Part shown: one piece after another, positions 8,177 to 10,586 of the stretch
Layout of the letters: each line of letters opens with the position of its first letter
Numbering within the stretch: the stretch's first letter is position 1
From: an uncultured Prevotella sp.
GTDB taxonomy: Bacteria; Bacteroidota; Bacteroidia; Bacteroidales; Bacteroidaceae
NCBI GenBank assembly: GCA_900769055.1
Contig: CAAGFF010000112.1
Span: forward strand, 1-10,586
Direction of reading: 5' to 3'
Length of the DNA stretch: 10,586 nucleotides
Notes under the pieces: generated by a model
Database searches by the model: none
The model's input: only the letters and a program-made list of their open reading frames with translations
Told to the model about the DNA's origin: nothing
Translations under genes and position numbers: made by a program

Positions 8177-9865
8177 TTACTCTTTAGTAGCTTCAAATTC
8201 TTCAAGCTCGACAGGCTTCATAAGTATCGAGATTATGCTGAAATCGCGAGTATATGCAGCCATCTTAGCCTTGTCGAAGACTCCAAAGTCGGTTGTAATC
8301 TTGAGGTTCGGATATACATTATCTCCCAAGCCAGCGTATGCGACAGGGAATGTGAATGTTCCAACAGCAAGTGTATCGACACGTGTTGGGTCGTTGACAA
8401 CTTTCTGGTTGAGCTTCTGTGTAGCAAGCTTGCCCTTGGCATCACAGTAGCTCAGGGTGAAGTCAAGCATGTTTGGCTTCAGGAACTTGTTGCCGTCGGC
8501 GTCTTCACCGACATCCTGACCCGGAGCGAGAACTATATATATATTATATGTGGTGGAAAGTACGTTCCTAAGCTTGACATCGAGCTGCGGCTTACCATAG
8601 TTGCTCAGAGGAGTTACCCACAGATAGCCAAGTTGTTTCTGAGCTGGATTTTTCGGTACGTACTTAATGGCATCGAAAAGAGTATTATCGATATAGACCA
8701 TGGTGTTGGAGCCTGTCCATGTGCGGCTGTTTAATGGTGACTGTCCCAGAGAGTAGCACCATGACTCCCATGGACGGAAAGCCAATGAGTCGACGAGACA
8801 GAAGGTACCGTTGCTCATGGTCTTACGGTCTATGACTCTCGACATAATCTCCTGGGGATTGGTCATATACCCGTATGTCGTAGAGTACAAGGTATCGTAA
8901 GGCTCCACAGTATCATCGACGAGCCAGTTGTTGTAATAGTTGTTGTTGTTATAGACCAAGTCAGATACCAGGTGCAACCTTGTCAGAGAGTCCTTGGTGT
9001 ATGCCGCATCAACAGTGACCGATGCCGTAGGAGCATTTGACGTAGATGTAGCCTCGTCAATGTTCTGTGCCACGGTGGTGTTGATGTAGTTATAGCACTT
9101 ACTGATTTTGTCATACTGTGCCAGCCAAGCCTCGTTGGTAGGAACAAGCATGGTGTAGGTACTGTCCTCCTTGTCGAGTTTGGCTTTTATCCTATTGAGC
9201 AGTGAGTTGGAGGTAATCATTACCGAGTCAATATAGGTCTGCTTACCATTGATGGTTGGACCAAGCACACTGTTCTTGGTGTCGAGCACGCTCGTCTCGT
9301 AACGCTTGAAGAAGGTTGCTACAGAGTCAATACCTTCACAGCTGAAGAGATACTCGTACAGATTCGGATAGAAACGGGCAGCACCATCGAGCAAATGCAT
9401 GATACCATTGGAGTTAGGAAGATTGAGTTGCCTCAATGTCTGACCGGCATAAGTGTACTGTCCATCTCCCTCGAAGGCAAACGACTTGCGGTTGAGGGCA
9501 TGGATGCGCTCGTCTACCAGACCAGAGACGCTGTGGTTGTATTCAGCGATGTGGCTCTTCACAAACTGGTAGAGCACTGTTGCTGAGTCGGCAGACATAA
9601 GCGAGGATGCATCATAGGTACCGTTTAAAGGTGCCCATACGGTATAGTAGTGTGGCTGACTCAGCTCATCGTCGAAGCCGGCCTTCTTGACGAGGGTGGC
9701 AAAGTCGGACAGCTGGTCGTTCTGCGAGATGTTCTCCCACAGTGTTCTCTCGGCCTGCTGAACGTCACTCACTGGAGTGTCGTTGTAGTCGGAGAAGTCG
9801 GAGCATGACGTAGCTGCCAGAAGAACGGCAGCAGCCATAAGTCCTTTGTATGATAATGTATTCAT
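8177..9865 (-). CDS. Fasciclin (FAS1)-type surface lipoprotein
   Basis: A 562-residue predicted surface lipoprotein. The signal peptide ends in A-T-S-C with the lipidated cysteine at residue 21, followed by S-D-F-S-D, which resembles the export signal for the cell surface. Two FAS1-like regions are visible. The first (about 41-165) has Y-T-V-W-A-P-L-N-G-T-Y and closes with N-G-I-M-H-L-L-D. The second (about 170-363) has Y-T-M-L-V-P-T-N-E-A-W and closes with N-G-T-F-C-L-V-D. These are the two conserved ends of FAS1 domains. Residues 414-555 form a separate C-terminal region, probably beta-rich, that resembles the partial gene upstream. FAS1 domains elsewhere mediate adhesion and protein or glycan binding. 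Placed first in a tight run with susC and susD, this protein is probably an accessory ligand-binding or lid component. An N/Y-rich tract lies at 305-314. Family call is good; the ligand is unknown. Confidence 0.85.
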   Translation of the reverse strand: MNTLSYKGLMAAAVLLAATSCSDFSDYNDTPVSDVQQAERTLWENISQNDQLSDFATLVKKAGFDDELSQPHYYTVWAPLNGTYDASSLMSADSATVLYQFVKSHIAEYNHSVSGLVDERIHALNRKSFAFEGDGQYTYAGQTLRQLNLPNSNGIMHLLDGAARFYPNLYEYLFSCEGIDSVATFFKRYETSVLDTKNSVLGPTINGKQTYIDSVMITSNSLLNRIKAKLDKEDSTYTMLVPTNEAWLAQYDKISKCYNYINTTVAQNIDEATSTSNAPTASVTVDAAYTKDSLTRLHLVSDLVYNNNNYYNNWLVDDTVEPYDTLYSTTYGYMTNPQEIMSRVIDRKTMSNGTFCLVDSLAFRPWESWCYSLGQSPLNSRTWTGSNTMVYIDNTLFDAIKYVPKNPAQKQLGYLWVTPLSNYGKPQLDVKLRNVLSTTYNIYIVLAPGQDVGEDADGNKFLKPNMLDFTLSYCDAKGKLATQKLNQKVVNDPTRVDTLAVGTFTFPVAYAGLGDNVYPNLKITTDFGVFDKAKMAAYTRDFSIISILMKPVELEEFEATKE

Positions 9866-9911
9866 AATATAATCTGTTTCAGAGTTTTATATCTATGTAT
9901 GATATTTACGT

Positions 9912-9962
9912 TATGAGGGAAACAGCCCTGGCCTGCTTTAGGGTTTAGGCCGTTTCCTCATA
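9912..9962 (-). promoter_or_regulatory. Intercistronic stem-loop between the partial gene and the FAS1 lipoprotein gene
   Basis: TATGAGGGAAAC (9912-9923) pairs with GTTTCCTCATA (9952-9962) over 11 base pairs with one bulged G. GGCCT (9930-9934) pairs with AGGCC (9947-9951) directly beneath, leaving a six-base bulge (9924-9929) and a 12-base loop. On the transcribed strand it begins 11 bases after the stop codon of the partial gene and ends 46 bases before the FAS1 start codon. No U-tract follows, so an intrinsic terminator is not well supported. An RNA processing or stability element, or a partial terminator that sets different levels for the two parts of the operon, is equally possible. Confidence 0.55.
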
Positions 9963-9973
9963 TATGTCTGTCA

Positions 9974-10586
9974 TCAGAACCAGTCCTCAGAGTACATGGT
10001 GTTGTCTACAACGTTCATCGGAACAAACTCTACGAAGTCGAGCTGCCACTTCAGGTCGGAGTCATCATTGATAACGTTCTTGAACCTGAACCAGAACTCA
10101 TCGCTCTGCTTGACGTTGACAACGCCGAGTACCCTACGCAGGGTAACGACACCGTCTCCACGGCAGTTCTTGGTGGTCTTTGTATCTCCGTCGTTGCCTG
10201 GGTGACCGCAGAAGCTGTACGGACCACGCATGTAACCACGGTTCTTCATGGCCTCGTCAGAGGCTATACCCATGTCGTCCTCCTCGTAGAAGGCTGTCCA
10301 ACCGATACGTGGGTCATCCTCCTGAATACGTACATCGAGAGGAATGCTCAGGGCTGTCATCTCCTGAACGTTCTTGCTGGTACCCCAGTAGAACTGCATC
10401 ATACCGCCGTGCCCCATAGGAGAGTAGAACAGACGGAACTCATAGAGTCCTGACGGTACAGGTGGCAACTTGATGGCAAGGTCGTACTGGCCCCATCCCT
10501 GGAAGGCATCGGCCTGATATGCACGATAGTCACCCTTGACGTTGTATCTCAGCTTAGTCTGCTCGCCATTGTAGCAGATTACATTG
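9974..10586 (-). CDS. C-terminal part of a putative surface protein, cut by the window edge
   Basis: The frame is open from the right edge to the stop at 9974, giving the last 203 residues of a longer protein; the true start lies outside the window. A TTG at 10466-10468 could be taken for a start but the frame continues upstream without a stop and with similar composition. The visible part is rich in aromatic and beta-forming residues, with G-G-M-M-Q-F-Y-W-G and R-G-Y-M-R-G-P segments, and is probably a beta-sandwich. Visible residues 39-56 share the exact spacing K-L-x2-V-x-S-x2-Y-x7-P with residues 431-448 of the FAS1 lipoprotein downstream, and both proteins end with a hydrophobic strand running into a proline. 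This suggests a related C-terminal domain, so the missing part may carry a lipoprotein signal and FAS1 domains. That is inference. The gene is codirectional with the FAS1 gene, 108 bases upstream, and probably part of the same operon. Confidence 0.8.
   Translation of the reverse strand, partial: NVICYNGEQTKLRYNVKGDYRAYQADAFQGWGQYDLAIKLPPVPSGLYEFRLFYSPMGHGGMMQFYWGTSKNVQEMTALSIPLDVRIQEDDPRIGWTAFYEEDDMGIASDEAMKNRGYMRGPYSFCGHPGNDGDTKTTKNCRGDGVVTLRRVLGVVNVKQSDEFWFRFKNVINDDSDLKWQLDFVEFVPMNVVDNTMYSEDWF

Noticed and set aside
9866..9911. A Bacteroidota-type promoter (TAnnTTTG at -7 with TTTG at -33) before the FAS1 gene
   Set aside because: The stretch is AT-rich but no TAnnTTTG element was found on the transcribed strand, so no promoter is called.
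9974..10468. A complete 164-residue gene starting at the TTG at 10468
   Set aside because: The same frame stays open for 39 more codons to the window edge with matching composition, and the domain motif shared with the FAS1 protein spans this point. It is the tail of a longer gene.

Overview
The window looks like a surface glycan (or glycoprotein) acquisition locus from a member of the Bacteroidales (phylum Bacteroidota), of the Prevotella/Bacteroides kind. The grounds are a SusC/SusD pair, surface lipoproteins with an S-D-rich sequence after the lipidated cysteine, a propeller-type periplasmic regulator, and A-rich translation starts without strong Shine-Dalgarno sites. The genus is a guess from style, not from a marker gene.

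Every gene lies on the minus strand, so the locus reads from the right edge to the left. In transcription order it holds: (1) the 3' end of a gene cut by the right edge (9974-10586); (2) a 108-base gap with a strong stem-loop; (3) a fasciclin-type (FAS1) surface lipoprotein (8177-9865); (4) a SusC-type TonB-dependent outer-membrane transporter (4869-8171), starting 5 bases after the FAS1 gene; (5) a SusD-type surface binding lipoprotein (3021-4850), starting 18 bases after susC; (6) a 170-base gap with a stem-loop and a 14-base tandem repeat; (7) a membrane-bound regulator with two seven-bladed propellers, a Y_Y_Y domain, one membrane helix and an AraC-type DNA-binding domain (13-2850).

Together the genes fit a sense, bind and import module. 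FAS1 and SusD lipoproteins would bind ligand on the cell surface and SusC would import it. The regulator would detect a fragment in the periplasm and switch on the operon. No carbohydrate-active enzyme, peptidase or sulfatase is visible, so the substrate cannot be named.

The most notable point is the regulator. It has the complete sensor half of a hybrid two-component system, but the histidine kinase, ATPase and receiver modules are absent. The membrane helix leads through a linker of about 58 residues straight into the AraC domain, implying one-component signalling across the membrane. A second point is that the cut gene at the right edge appears to share a C-terminal domain with the FAS1 lipoprotein, which suggests a set of related surface lipoproteins ahead of SusC/SusD. 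No RNA gene, insertion sequence or CRISPR array was seen.
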